DNA of 64,000 nt, taken from the NCBI GenBank assembly GCA_014584695.1, contig JACTMI010000010.1, positions 209,272-273,271 on the forward strand, in the 5' to 3' direction. The notes beneath the pieces were generated by a model. It had not been told where the DNA came from, searched no databases, and was given only the letters and a program-made list of their open reading frames with translations. Source of the DNA: Acidobacteriota bacterium. GTDB lineage: Bacteria > Acidobacteriota > Thermoanaerobaculia > Multivoradales > JAGPDF01. Position numbers and translations under genes: made by a program. Of this stretch, positions 9,456 through 18,327 are shown in pieces (the stretch's first letter is position 1; each line of letters begins with the position of its first letter).

Positions 9456-10712
9456 TCAGCCCGCCAGCGCCCGCGCCGCGCCGCGACCCGCGACGGTGCC
9501 GCTCGCCCAGGCCCACTGGAAGTTGAAGCCGCCGATGCGGCCGTCGACGTCCAGCAGCTCGCCGCACAGGTGCAGCCCTGGGCAGCGCCGCGACTCCATC
9601 GTGTCGAGCCGGACCTGAACGAGCGGAATGCCCCCCGCCGTCGCCTCGGCATGGACGAAACCGCGGTCGCCGACGATCGGGATCTCGTGCGCGAGCAGCG
9701 CGTCGAGAAGGGCTCGGCGCCCTTCGCGGGTGAGCCGCAGCGTCGAGGCGGACGAATCGACAGCGGCCGCTTCGAGCAAAGCGTCGGCGAGGCGGTCGGG
9801 AAGCTGGTCGGCGAGCCAGGCGCCGAGGCTTCTGCGACCCAGCCGGGCGAGCTCCGCGGTCACGCTCTCGGGTGTCGCGTCCGGCAGGAAGGCGACGACG
9901 AGCCGGGCGCCCGGATCCGCCCGCCGCGCGGCGAGGAAGTGGCGACTCGCGTCGAGCACCACCGGTCCGGAGAGGCCGAAGTGGGTGCACAGCAGCGATC
10001 CGCGGAACGAAGCGAGTCGCTTGCCGTTCGCGCTCTGGACTTCGACGCGAGCTTCGACCGAGAGGCCGGAGAGTCCCCGCAGCCAGTGCCCTGCCGGGAC
10101 GACCAGCGGCACCAATGCGGGGAAGATCGCCGCGGTCGGCTCGTGACCGAGACGGCGCGCCAGCTCGACTCCCGCGCCGTCCGAACCGCTCTTGGGGAGC
10201 GCACGGCCCCCCGCCGCGAGGACCACCCGCCGCGCCGCGAGCTCGCCCCACTCACCGCGCACCGCGAAGCCGTCCCGGTGCCGGTCGAGCGCGTCGACGC
10301 GGCGCGGGTGGAGGATCTCGACGCCGTCGGCGCGCGCGCCGTCCAGGAGCGCCGCGAGTACGGTCCGCGCATTGTGGGTGGTCGGAAAGAGCTTGCCGGT
10401 CGGCTCGCGCACGAGCTCGACGCCGAGACTCCGGAACAACTCGATCGTCGCCGGCACCGGCAGCTCCCGCAGCACCTTGGCGATCGCCGCGCGGGAGGAG
10501 CCGGCGAAGTCCTCGGCGCCGACCTCGTGGTGGGTGACGTTGCAGCGGCCGCCCCCCGCGACCAGGATCTTGGCGCCCAGCGTGCGCGCGCCGTCGAGCG
10601 CCACGACGCGCAGACCCGGCGCCGTGCGCGCCGCCTGGATCGCCGCCATCAGCCCGGCCGCGCCGGCGCCGACGATCGCCAAGTCGTGCGGCGCGCGCCG
10701 CTGGGCCGTCAA
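9456..10712 (-). CDS. HI0933/BaiN-family FAD-dependent oxidoreductase
   Basis: This is a flavoprotein of about 418 residues. The dinucleotide-binding motif is AIVGAGAAGLMAAI at the N-terminus, followed by GGGRCNVTH, which is diagnostic for the HI0933 (YhiN/BaiN) family. The C-terminal FAD signature is LCGELLDVDGRIGGFNFQWAWASG. Family members reduce unsaturated substrates, and BaiN acts on bile-acid intermediates. The substrate here is unknown. No ATG lies in a sensible place, and TTG 10712, nine codons before DLAIVGAG, fits the family length. A much longer frame running back into the palindrome at 11160 is not believable as protein. The mmcQ-like gene ends 74 nt upstream on the same strand. 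Confidence 0.88.
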   Translation of the reverse strand: MTAQRRAPHDLAIVGAGAAGLMAAIQAARTAPGLRVVALDGARTLGAKILVAGGGRCNVTHHEVGAEDFAGSSRAAIAKVLRELPVPATIELFRSLGVELVREPTGKLFPTTHNARTVLAALLDGARADGVEILHPRRVDALDRHRDGFAVRGEWGELAARRVVLAAGGRALPKSGSDGAGVELARRLGHEPTAAIFPALVPLVVPAGHWLRGLSGLSVEARVEVQSANGKRLASFRGSLLCTHFGLSGPVVLDASRHFLAARRADPGARLVVAFLPDATPESVTAELARLGRRSLGAWLADQLPDRLADALLEAAAVDSSASTLRLTREGRRALLDALLAHEIPIVGDRGFVHAEATAGGIPLVQVRLDTMESRRCPGLHLCGELLDVDGRIGGFNFQWAWASGTVAGRGAARALAG

Positions 10713-10785
10713 GAGCGGCGACCCGGAACGGGCGCTGGGGCGATAGCCGGCCTGGGGCGAGCTCGCGGCACCTCGCGGGCGCCGA

Positions 10786-11133
10786 TCACCGATTCCGCCG
10801 CTCCGCCTCGACCTGCGCGGCCAGTCGCCTCGGCGCGACGTGCCCCCACGCAGCCTCGACGACCTCGCGCAACAACCCGGCCCCGACCCGCTCGAGCCGC
10901 ACCTCGAGCCACCCCTGCTTCGACCAAGCGTTGGTCGCGAAGCTGCCCGGATCCGAAGCAAGCAGCGCCTCCTGGTCGATCGCCGCCAGCTTGACCACGA
11001 ACCGCCCCTCCACCGGCCGCAGCGTCGCGAAGATCTTCCCGTGCACCCGAAAGTCCGGATGCCCCTGATGCGCCCCCTCCACCGCCTGCGGCATCGAGAG
11101 CGCGAGCGTACGAGCCTGTTCCACCGAGACCAT
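10786..11133 (-). CDS. MmcQ/YjbR-like protein
   Basis: This 115-residue protein starts at ATG 11133 (MVSVEQARTLALSMP). It has the family core: AHQGHPDFRVHGKIFATL, then FVVKLAAIDQEALLASDPGSF, then GWLEVRLERV and a C-terminal WGHVAPRRLA helix. The fold is CyaY-like and usually regarded as a DNA- or small-ligand-binding module; the true role is unknown. It is divergent from the atoE-like gene, and a long palindrome fills the shared promoter region immediately upstream. Confidence 0.82.
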   Translation of the reverse strand: MVSVEQARTLALSMPQAVEGAHQGHPDFRVHGKIFATLRPVEGRFVVKLAAIDQEALLASDPGSFATNAWSKQGWLEVRLERVGAGLLREVVEAAWGHVAPRRLAAQVEAERRNR

Positions 11134-11159
11134 GACGCGACAACCATGTAGCCTACTGA

Positions 11160-11207
11160 AAATTGGGGACAGGCACGCAATATGTATTGCGTGCCTGTCC
11201 CCAATTT
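11160..11207. repeat. REP-like palindrome, copy 1
   Basis: This is a perfect 48-nt inverted repeat with 23-nt arms (left arm starts AAATTGGGGACAGGCACGC) around a 2-nt centre TG. It lies between the divergent mmcQ-like and atoE-like genes. The same core recurs at five other full copies between 12.7 and 19.4 kb, and one pair flanks a RAYT gene, so it is a mobile REP-type element rather than a terminator of either neighbour. Confidence 0.95.
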
Positions 11208-11342
11208 CCCATTCTTCCGCAGGTGCCTCCCGGCGCCGCGCGGCCTCGACCTCTGCTACCCTCCCGCGACGAGCCACGACCGGAACGGGCTGCCCAGACG
11301 GTGGAGCGCGACGCACGGATTCCGCCAAGAGCCAGGAGAGTC

Positions 11343-12725
11343 ATGTTCGCCTCGATCGGAACGTTCTTCGCCGCGCGGTTGCGTCGCTGGATCCCCGACG
11401 CGTTCGTCTTCGCGCTGCTGCTGACCCTTGGCGTGGCGGCTGCCGCCTGGTTGGCGACGCCGTCGACGGCGGTCCAGGTGCTCGACGCCTGGTACAAGGG
11501 CTTCTGGCTGCTGCTCGAGTTCGGCATGCAGATCGTGCTCGTGCTCGCGACCGGCTACGCGGTGGCGCTCTCCCCGGTGGCCGCGCGTGGCATCGACTGG
11601 CTGGCGCGGCGGATCTCGCGGCCCGAGCATGTCTATCTCGCGGTGATGCTGGTTGGGCCGCTGCTGACGTTGGTGAGCTGGGGCTGGGTCGTACTGACCG
11701 CGGTCCTCGCCCGCGAGCTCGCCGAGCGGGTGCGCGGGCTCGACTACCCCTTTCTGGTGGCATGCGTCTTCCTCTCGTCTTGGAGCTGGGTGTGCGGGCT
11801 GTCGAGCAGCATCCCGCTGCTGCTGAACACGCAGGGGAACTTCCTGATCACGAGCGGTTTGCTCGAAGGGACGATCGGCACAGCGCATACGCTCGGCAGC
11901 CGGTTCAATCTGATCTACCTCGTCGCGCACATGGTCCTGCTGCCGCTGGTCGTGATGCTCGCGCGGCCGCGCGGTGACGGCGCGATAGCGCTCTCGTCTC
12001 TCTCCGACGCCGCGCCGGCGTCACTGTCCGTCGAAGGGGAGGCCGATCGCAGCCGGCTCCCGGAAGCGGGCGCTCTAAGCGATCGTCTCGACCACTCGCG
12101 CTGGCTGACTGTTCTCGTCGCGCTGGCCGGCCTCGCGGTCCTGGCGCGCTACGGCCGGACGCGCGGCTTCGACGTCAATCTCGAGATCATGATCTTCGCC
12201 TTCCTGATTCTCGGCATCGCGCTTCACGGCTCGCCGATGCGCTACGTCGTCGCGATGAGGCGCGCCTGCGCCGGAATCTCGGGCATCGTCTTCCAGTACC
12301 CGTTCTACGCCGGCATCATGGGCGTGATGATGTTCACCGGCCTGGGCGCGGCGATCGCCGCCTGGCTCGCTTCCTTCGCGAGCCCGCAAACACTGCCGGC
12401 GATCGCGCAGTTCGTCGGCGCTGTGGTGAACTTCGCGATCCCCTCGGCGGGCGGCGAGTGGGCGGTGGTCGGGCCGGGCCTGATCGAGGCCGCCAACCAC
12501 CTGACCGCCGGGCTCGGACCCGAGGCCCACCAAGCCCTGGTCGCCCGCATCGCGATGGCGACCGCCTACGGCGAGACCTCGACCAATCTCCTTCAGCCCT
12601 TTTTCCTGCTCGTCATCCTGCCCGTGATGGGCGCCGGCGTGCGCGTCCAGGCTCGCGACGTCATCGGCCACCTGCTCCTGCCGTTCCTCGTCTCCTACCT
12701 GATCTGCCTCGCAGTCGTCACCTAG
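11343..12725 (+). CDS. atoE: Short-chain fatty acid transporter, AtoE family
   Basis: The start is ATG 11343, with CCAGGAGAG upstream; this gives 460 residues, the usual family length. About eleven to twelve hydrophobic segments are visible. Family blocks include WIPDAFVFALLLTLG near the start, SWGWVVLTAVLAREL, FQYPFYAGIMGVM, and the conserved PSAGGEWAVVGP and YGETSTNLLQPFF of the AtoE/ScfA permeases. By family it imports short-chain fatty acids such as acetoacetate or butyrate, or related anions, across the inner membrane. The region 5' of ATG 11343, including a frame that begins inside the palindrome, is leader. Confidence 0.9.
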   Translation: MFASIGTFFAARLRRWIPDAFVFALLLTLGVAAAAWLATPSTAVQVLDAWYKGFWLLLEFGMQIVLVLATGYAVALSPVAARGIDWLARRISRPEHVYLAVMLVGPLLTLVSWGWVVLTAVLARELAERVRGLDYPFLVACVFLSSWSWVCGLSSSIPLLLNTQGNFLITSGLLEGTIGTAHTLGSRFNLIYLVAHMVLLPLVVMLARPRGDGAIALSSLSDAAPASLSVEGEADRSRLPEAGALSDRLDHSRWLTVLVALAGLAVLARYGRTRGFDVNLEIMIFAFLILGIALHGSPMRYVVAMRRACAGISGIVFQYPFYAGIMGVMMFTGLGAAIAAWLASFASPQTLPAIAQFVGAVVNFAIPSAGGEWAVVGPGLIEAANHLTAGLGPEAHQALVARIAMATAYGETSTNLLQPFFLLVILPVMGAGVRVQARDVIGHLLLPFLVSYLICLAVVT

Positions 12726-12774
12726 AAAACTCGGGACAGGCACGCAATATTCATTGCGTGCCTGTCCCCAATTC
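12726..12774. repeat. REP-like palindrome, copy 2 (3' flank of RAYT gene)
   Basis: Arms GGGACAGGCACGCAAT (12733-12748) and its complement (12753-12768) surround a 4-nt centre ATTC. The element begins immediately after the atoE stop and supplies the last codons and TGA stop of the RAYT gene on the minus strand. Confidence 0.93.
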
Positions 12775-13431
12775 TCCAGGCGGGCGGCCTCGGCGGCGCG
12801 GCGTGAGGGTTCGACCGAGGCGCTGCTCGAGCTGGGCGATGAACTCGGGTCCGGCGGCGGGCAGGCCCCGCGCCGTCCTTGAGCGAATCACCTGCTCGCC
12901 AGCCTCGTCGGACTGCCCGGCGAGCCAGCCTCGCCAGTCGGCAATCGGACCTGGGAACGGACGCCCCGGCGCAAGCGGGGCGTCGGGCTCAAGACCGCAG
13001 TGGGCGCGGGCGCTGGACCAAGGATAGGCCTCGGCGCAGCCGACGAGGCCTGCGCGCACCGGATTTCGTTCGACGTAGCGGACGGCGGCCCAGAGGTGGT
13101 CCGGACCGAGCGCTGCGGCATGGTAGCGATTGGCCCAGAGATGGCCATCCCACCCCTCTCTGCGGTGGAGTGCGCGGGCGTACTGGCCGTGGACCTCGCC
13201 GATCGTGCGCGCGAGAGAGGCTCGCTGCGCCGGGCGAACGACGAGGTGGACGTGGTTCGTCATCAGGCAGTACGCCCAAAGCTCGAGGCCATGGTAAGCA
13301 CCCACGTGAGCAAGCCGTCGCAGGTACTCGTCACGACCGTCGTCCGAAAAGAAGACGGGCCCGCGACGGTTCCCACGGTGGGTCACGTGATACGGCAGGC
13401 CGGGCACGACGACGCGAGCGCTTCGGGGCAT
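12751..13431 (-). mobile_element. REP-associated tyrosine transposase (RAYT, Y1/HUH family)
   Basis: This 226-residue single-strand transposase starts at ATG 13431 (MPRSARVVVPGLPYHVTHRGN). It has the HUH metal motif in MTNHVHLVVRP, and the WAAVRYVERNPVRAGLV helix carries the candidate catalytic tyrosine. The signature NRR-x4-FF and WSSARAH are also typical of RAYTs. The gene is flanked on both sides by copies of the same long palindrome, and its last residues (ELGTGTQ) and stop codon are encoded by the downstream copy. By family it nicks and joins palindrome ends at ssDNA hairpins to spread REP elements. RAYTs are single-copy and domesticated, unlike insertion sequences. Confidence 0.92.
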
Positions 13432-13483
13432 CTCCACAAGAGACGAAATTCCCGGCTCTGATCTCGCTGAACCGACGAATATC

Positions 13484-13529
13484 AATTAGGGACAGGCACG
13501 CAATACCTATTACGTGCCTGTCCCCAATT
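13484..13529. repeat. REP-like palindrome, copy 3 (5' flank of RAYT gene)
   Basis: The arms GGGACAGGCACGCAATA and TATTACGTGCCTGTCCC surround a 2-nt centre CC, with one mismatch (A for G at 13512). It lies about 50 nt upstream of the RAYT start, so it covers the region where its promoter should be. Confidence 0.93.
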
Positions 13530-13542
13530 CTCGGCGCTCGGC

Positions 13543-13632
13543 TCAGGACTTCTTCTTCTGCTTGTCCTGCTTGCTCTTCTCCTTCTGCTTCTTGCCCTTC
13601 TCCTTGTCCTTCTTGCCGCCCTTGTCGCCCAT
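13543..13632 (-). CDS. 29-residue lysine-rich protein
   Basis: ATG 13632 is preceded by a GGGAGG ribosome site about 7 nt away. It encodes MGDKGGKKDKEKGKKQKEKS and nine further residues ending KKKS before the TGA at 13543. Over half the residues are Lys, and most of the rest are Asp, Glu, Gln and Gly; there is no hydrophobic core. To my knowledge similar tiny Lys-rich proteins with the same MGDKGGKKDK opening occur in many bacteria without assigned function; nucleic-acid or ribosome association is a guess from charge. The gene sits 14 nt from palindrome copy 3. The 294 nt upstream of it (13633-13926) hold nothing recognisable beyond its probable promoter. Confidence 0.7.
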   Translation of the reverse strand: MGDKGGKKDKEKGKKQKEKSKQDKQKKKS

Positions 13633-13926
13633 CGTGAACCTCCCGGTTCAGTTGGAATCGAGCGCGCCGTCGCGCGCGGTTCCGTCGACTGCGGCGGAAT
13701 ATGCCAGAAGTCGCCGCTCCTTGTCGCGCCTCGGCGCGCTGCTCGAGACTCCCGGAGGGGTCGGGGCCAAGTCCGCCCTCCGACCTGACCTCGCAAGTCG
13801 GGCTGCCGTCGAGGACGCGTGTCGTGCTCCTGCGCCCAGATGATCGGCTGGGCCCGCGTCCAGACGCCCCGCCCTCTCCTTCCCCGATCTCCAGAGGTCG
13901 CCAGGATCGCCGCTCCCGCGACCTCG

Positions 13927-15141
13927 TCAGCGAATCGAAAGCGCGGGCTTGGTGATCTCCACGCGCGCGAGCGCCGCGGCGAGATCGCCGCGCAGGTCGT
14001 CGAGATCCTCGCAGCCCACCGCCAAGCGCACCAAGCCGGGGGTGATCCCCTGGCGGAGCTGCTCCGCCTCGGGCACGGCCTTGTGGGTCATCGAGGCCGG
14101 GTGCTCGATCAGCGACTCGACGCCGCCGAGCGAGACCGCGAGCGTGATGAGACGGACGGAGTTCATCAGGCGCCGGCCGGCCTCGACGCCGCCCGTGAGC
14201 TCGAAGGCGATCACCGAGCCCGGACCGGACATCTGCCGCCGCGCGAGCTCGTATTGGGGGTGCGAAGGGAGGCCCGGGTAACGGACCCCCGCGATCTCCG
14301 GGCGCTTCTCGAGCCACGACGCGAGGGCCAGGGCGTTCGCCTGCGCGCGCTCGACGCGCATGCCGAGCGTGCGGATGCCGCGTAGCACCAGCCACGCCTG
14401 GTGCGGGTCCATGGTCAGGCCGTAGTGCCGAGCTGCGTCGCGGCAAACCGAGAGCAGCCCGGGATGGCGGGCGACCACGACGCCCGCAACCACGTCTCCG
14501 TGGCCGTTGAGCGACTTGGTCATCGAGTGCAGAACGATCTCCGCGCCCTGCTCGAGCGGCCGCTGAAGATAGGGGCCCGCGAATGTGTTGTCGACCACCA
14601 GCGGCACCCCCGCCTCGCGCGCGACCGCCGCCGCCATCTCGAGATCGACCAGCGCCAGGGTCGGGTTGGCGGGCGTCTCGGCCAGGATCATGCGGGTCTC
14701 GGGGCGCACCGCGCCGGCCAGCGCGATCGCGTCCTCGGCTGCGACGAAGCTCGTCGCGACGCCGAAGCCCGCCAGCCGCTGCTCGAGCAGGCTCGAGGTC
14801 GGCCCGTAGAGTGGGTGGGTCGCCACCACGTGGTTCCCCTGCTTGAGCAGCGCGAGCAGCACCGTGCTCACCGCGGCCATGCCGGTCGCGGTGCCGACTG
14901 CGCCGCAGCCCCCCTCGAGGTCGGCGACGCAGCGCTCGAGTGCCTCGATCGTCGGGTTGCCGAGCCGCGTGTAGATCGGACCGGGACTCGAGCCCGAGAA
15001 GCGGGCAGCGCCCTCTTCGGCGGAGGGGAAGGCGAAGGTCGAAGACTGGTAGATGGGCATCGAGACCGCGCCATGGTGCTCGGCCGGATCGAACCCTGCG
15101 TGCACCGCGGTGGTGTGGATCCCCCTGTGCTGGTCGGCCAT
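13927..15141 (-). CDS. Cys/Met-metabolism PLP-dependent lyase (MetB/MetC/MGL family)
   Basis: This 404-residue enzyme starts at ATG 15141 ([10 protein letters not shown]) with GGGAGGG upstream. Motifs of the fold-I family are clear: [22 protein letters not shown], the ATGMAAVS cofactor-binding turn, the PLP lysine in [12 protein letters not shown] and a C-terminal [17 protein letters not shown]. Members are cystathionine gamma-synthase, cystathionine lyases and methionine gamma-lyase, which cannot be told apart confidently here. The [16 protein letters not shown] tail and the YGPT motif slightly favour methionine gamma-lyase. It is divergent from thrC, and a REP palindrome lies between the two. 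Pairing with threonine synthase fits homoserine/methionine branch metabolism. Confidence 0.9.
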   Translation of the reverse strand: MADQHRGIHTTAVHAGFDPAEHHGAVSMPIYQSSTFAFPSAEEGAARFSGSSPGPIYTRLGNPTIEALERCVADLEGGCGAVGTATGMAAVSTVLLALLKQGNHVVATHPLYGPTSSLLEQRLAGFGVATSFVAAEDAIALAGAVRPETRMILAETPANPTLALVDLEMAAAVAREAGVPLVVDNTFAGPYLQRPLEQGAEIVLHSMTKSLNGHGDVVAGVVVARHPGLLSVCRDAARHYGLTMDPHQAWLVLRGIRTLGMRVERAQANALALASWLEKRPEIAGVRYPGLPSHPQYELARRQMSGPGSVIAFELTGGVEAGRRLMNSVRLITLAVSLGGVESLIEHPASMTHKAVPEAEQLRQGITPGLVRLAVGCEDLDDLRGDLAAALARVEITKPALSIR

Positions 15142-15250
15142 TTGTCCCTCCCCCGACTCCAGCCCCGCCGGATGGGCGGGGCACCCCCCCATCCTGGCCC
15201 CGGCGCCAGCCCGGCGCACCGCCCGCCGGAGCGGGGAAAGGAAAGTGGGG

Positions 15251-15298
15251 AAAATGGGGACAGGCACGCAATACCTATTGCGTGCCTGTCCCCATTTT
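15251..15298. repeat. REP-like palindrome, copy 4
   Basis: This is a perfect inverted repeat with 23-nt arms (left arm begins AAAATGGGGACAGGCACGC) and centre CC, followed by a T-rich run. It lies in the divergent promoter region of the PLP lyase and thrC genes, 34 nt from the thrC start. Confidence 0.95.
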
Positions 15299-15331
15299 TT
15301 TCATTTTTCTCGGGTCGCGTAGGCTCCGGCC

Positions 15332-16501
15332 ATGAGCTTCGTGACCCATCTCGAGTGCTCGGCGACGGGTACGCACCAAGCGGCGAACGAGATCGCGACG
15401 GTATCGGCCGCAGGCAAACCGCTCTGGGTGCGCTACGACCTCGAGGCAGTTCGACGGGCGCTCCCGCGGGAGGCTCTGGCGGCGCGGCCGGCGGAGCTCT
15501 GGCGCTACCAAGAGCTGCTGCCACTGCCGGACGGAGTCGAGCCGATCCGCCTCGGCGAGACTCTGACGCCGCTCGTGCCGCTCGACGAGCTGGGGCGTGA
15601 GACGGGGTGCGGCGAGCTGCTGGTCAAGGACGAGGGGCGCCTGCCCACCGGCTCGTTCAAGGCACGGGGGCTGGCCCTCGCGGTGGTCATGGCGCGCCGG
15701 TTCGGCGTCGAGGCCCTGGCGATGCCGACCAACGGCAACGCCGGCGCCGCGCTCGCGGCCTACGCCGCGCGCGCCGGGATCGAGGCCCACTGCTTCTGCC
15801 CGGCCGGAACGCCGCGCGCGAACCTGGAGGAGATCGCCTTCCACGGAGCCCGGCTCACGGTGGTCGACGGGCTGATCGACGACTGCGGAGCGCTGGTCGT
15901 CGAGGGCGAGCGCGCGGGACTTTGGTTCAATTGCGCCACGCTGCGCGAGCCCTATCGCATCGAAGGCAAGAAGACGATGGGGCTCGAGCTCGCCGAGCAG
16001 CTCGACTGGACCCTGCCCGACGCGATCTTCTACCCCACCGGCGGCGGCACCGGACTGATCGGCATGTGGAAGGCATTCGCCGAGCTCGAGGCGCTCGGCT
16101 GGATCGGCGCCGAGAGGCCGCGGATGTTCGCCGTGCAGTCGACCGGCTGCGCGCCGATCGTGCGTGCCTTCGACCGGGGCGAACGCCACGCCGATCGCTG
16201 GGAGGGGGCGTCGACCCTCGCCCACGGCATCTGCGTGCCACGCGCGCTCGGCGACTTCCTGATCCTCAACGCGGTGCGCGCCTCGGGCGGCGCGGCGCTC
16301 GCGGTGAGCGAGGAGGCGATCGTCGCCGCCTGGCGCGAAGCCGCGCGCCGCGACGGCGTCGCGCTCTGCCCCGAAGGGGCTGCCACCCTGGCGGCGCTGC
16401 GCCTCGCCCGCGAGCGCGGCCTCGTCGCCCCTGGCGAGCGCGTCGTCCTCTTCAACTGCGCGACCGCGTCGAAGTACCCGCTGCCGGGCCCAGAGGCGTA
16501 A
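15332..16501 (+). CDS. thrC: Threonine synthase
   Basis: This 389-residue fold-II PLP enzyme converts O-phosphohomoserine to threonine. LVKDEGRLPTGSFKARG carries the PLP lysine (K110), MPTNGNAGAALAAYAARAG binds the phosphate/substrate, and YPTGGGTGLIGMWKAFAEL forms the cofactor phosphate loop. An N-terminal segment without an obvious zinc ribbon precedes the catalytic domain, as in the plant-like class. It starts at ATG 15332, 34 nt after a palindrome that occupies its upstream region, so the promoter must overlap or lie within the repeat. Confidence 0.92.
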   Translation: MSFVTHLECSATGTHQAANEIATVSAAGKPLWVRYDLEAVRRALPREALAARPAELWRYQELLPLPDGVEPIRLGETLTPLVPLDELGRETGCGELLVKDEGRLPTGSFKARGLALAVVMARRFGVEALAMPTNGNAGAALAAYAARAGIEAHCFCPAGTPRANLEEIAFHGARLTVVDGLIDDCGALVVEGERAGLWFNCATLREPYRIEGKKTMGLELAEQLDWTLPDAIFYPTGGGTGLIGMWKAFAELEALGWIGAERPRMFAVQSTGCAPIVRAFDRGERHADRWEGASTLAHGICVPRALGDFLILNAVRASGGAALAVSEEAIVAAWREAARRDGVALCPEGAATLAALRLARERGLVAPGERVVLFNCATASKYPLPGPEA

Positions 16502-16520
16502 CCGGTCAACGGGTCGGCGC

Positions 16521-17120
16521 TCACGGCGCGGCGGGAGGGAGCGCGGGTGGGATCGGGTCGGGGACGCGGTTCGAGATCGCGGGGATCGAGCGCAGGTAGG
16601 CGAAGATTGCCGCCAAGTCCTCGTCGCTCGCCTGGCCGATGCCCGGCCAGGGCATCGGCGGTAGCAGCTCGCGGCCGATGCCGCGCTGCCGGCCGCCGCG
16701 CAGCGTGGTGACGAACTCCCTCTCGGTCCAGCTGCCCAGACCGGTCTCCTCGTCGGGCGTCAGGTTGCGCGTGAAACTGACTCCCCAGGGGCCCGCCCAG
16801 GCGGTGAAAGTCGCCGACCAGACGCCCTCCCAGGGTCCGGCACCGAGCGCCGGCGCGGCCGGGAGCGTGAGCTGCTGGGGGTGGCCCGAGAGCATTCGGC
16901 TCATGTCGGGCTCGGGTCCGTTCTCCCCCATCTTCCAAGGCGTGTGGCAGTCGTTGCAGCCGCCGAAGGTGACGAGATAGCGGCCACGCTCGACTTTGGC
17001 GGCGTCGGCGCTCGCTTCGACGACGGCCGCGGAGGCGACTTCCTCTGCGAGCGTGGCGTCAGCCGTGAGTGCCATCAGAGCGAGCAAGGCGACGGGGACT
17101 CCGAGACGGTGCTGGTTCAT
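16521..17120 (-). CDS. Monohaem cytochrome c, periplasmic
   Basis: The 199-residue protein starts at ATG 17120 (signal peptide ending near TLAEE), with CAGGAGG upstream. The single haem motif CNDCH lies within RGRYLVTFGGCNDCHTPW. Downstream blocks NLTPDEETGLGSW and MPWPGIGQASDEDLAAIFAYLRSIP match the family of the dihaem lipoprotein at 6248. It ends in a proline-rich tail. Its start codon overlaps the stop of the dihaem gene at 17117-18241 (ATGA), so the two are translationally coupled and probably exchange electrons. Confidence 0.9.
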   Translation of the reverse strand: MNQHRLGVPVALLALMALTADATLAEEVASAAVVEASADAAKVERGRYLVTFGGCNDCHTPWKMGENGPEPDMSRMLSGHPQQLTLPAAPALGAGPWEGVWSATFTAWAGPWGVSFTRNLTPDEETGLGSWTEREFVTTLRGGRQRGIGRELLPPMPWPGIGQASDEDLAAIFAYLRSIPAISNRVPDPIPPALPPAAP

Positions 17121-18241
17121 GGCTCGACCTCCTGGGTGAGCTCGCTCGCGAGAGCGAGAGAATGGACATGGGCTGCACGCGGCGCGACGGGAGAGGCCGC
17201 GAGGTCCTCGGTGATCCACCGCGTGACCAAGGCGAGCGCCTCCTGGTCGACGAGGCGCGTCCCCAGGGGCGGCATCTGCCGCGTCGGGTCGCGGCTCGCG
17301 ATGCGCGCGACCAAGAGGCTCGCTTCGGGAGATCCGGCGACGATGCGGGAGTCGATCGCGGTGCCGGTCGGCCGGTACTGGCTCTCGTGGCCGACGGCGC
17401 TGGCAAGCGCCGCGCAGGTGCCGTCGACCTTCACGGTCAGGAAGAGGCCGAGGTTGGCGATCGGGCTCTGCTCGTTGTGGCAGTGGGCGCAGTTGGCGTG
17501 CAAGTAGCCGAGCGCGGCCCGCGCCGTAGGCGTCTCGGCACGAACTCGTGGGGCATGGGCCACGACCTCCGGCGGCAGCTTGACGACGACTCCGCGGCGG
17601 ACGAGCTCGGCGAGATCGAGCGACCCCGGTTCCGGAAGTGTGGCGTGCGGCGCGAGAGGGTCGCGATCGCTCGAGAGCTGGAGCGCGGAGAAACCCAGCA
17701 CCGGGGTGGCGCCGCTCTCGTGGCAAGCGTGGCAATCGGCGACGCTCGGCAGGGAATAGGGCACGCCCGGCCGGCTCTCGGCGGCACGTCTGACGCCGCG
17801 CGCGGGAGCGAGCAGCGCCTCGGTCTCATCGGCGTTCCAGCGGTAGGTCGCGTAGAGCCACTCGCCGCTCGCGGTCCGCTCCATGTATCGAGTCTCGATC
17901 CGGCGCTCGAAGGAGAATTCCTTCCACATCCGCGTGCCGATCGGCAGGATCCAGGCGTCGGGATCGGCGGCGTCGATCGCCGCTCCCTCCGGCAGTTGAA
18001 TCCAGCGCCGCTTGGTCGCGCCGTCGGTCCAGAGCGGATACTGCGGAGAGAAGGGGCGAACACCCGGCGCCAGGGATCTCGCCGCCGGGTCAGCATAGAG
18101 GCCGGTGTCGGCGAGGCTCGGTGGCGGCCCCGGAGCGGGCGCGGCGGCCAACAAGGACGAGGCGAGGAGCACCGCCACGACCGCGGTGTGCTGGCCGCGA
18201 CCCGCCCCCGAGCGGTAGCGATCGCCCAACGACTGCACCAT
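17117..18241 (-). CDS. Secreted protein with two CxxCH motifs, possible dihaem cytochrome (HNE_0200-like)
   Basis: The protein has a signal peptide (HTAVVAVLLASSLLAAAPAP) and two c-type haem motifs, CHACH (in SVADCHACHESG) and CAHCH (in LHANCAHCHNEQ). The N-terminal half has FSPQYPLWTDGATKRRWIQLP and KEFSFERRIETRYM. These features resemble a family annotated as HNE_0200-type conserved proteins of unknown role. The C-terminus carries MPPLGTRLVDQEALALVTRWI, the usual end of a cytochrome c domain. The start is uncertain: ATG 18241 has GAGGAGG immediately adjacent, which is too close, and TTG 18298 and ATG 18277 are in frame. It overlaps the downstream cytochrome gene by 4 nt. Confidence 0.8.
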   Translation of the reverse strand: MVQSLGDRYRSGAGRGQHTAVVAVLLASSLLAAAPAPGPPPSLADTGLYADPAARSLAPGVRPFSPQYPLWTDGATKRRWIQLPEGAAIDAADPDAWILPIGTRMWKEFSFERRIETRYMERTASGEWLYATYRWNADETEALLAPARGVRRAAESRPGVPYSLPSVADCHACHESGATPVLGFSALQLSSDRDPLAPHATLPEPGSLDLAELVRRGVVVKLPPEVVAHAPRVRAETPTARAALGYLHANCAHCHNEQSPIANLGLFLTVKVDGTCAALASAVGHESQYRPTGTAIDSRIVAGSPEASLLVARIASRDPTRQMPPLGTRLVDQEALALVTRWITEDLAASPVAPRAAHVHSLALASELTQEVEP

Positions 18242-18327
18242 CCTCCTCTTCCGTTCCCCCGCGGAAGCCTGGGGCATCCAACCCAGCAGCCGATTCAAGA
18301 TATGCGAGCACCCTACCAGAAGCGTCG

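Noticed and set aside
11160..11207. Palindrome-derived N-terminal extensions (MGTGTQY... or MPVP...) on atoE, the flavoprotein and the PLP lyase
   Set aside because: Each downstream gene has a better start with a ribosome site and family-typical N-terminus; the palindrome is simply open in several frames.
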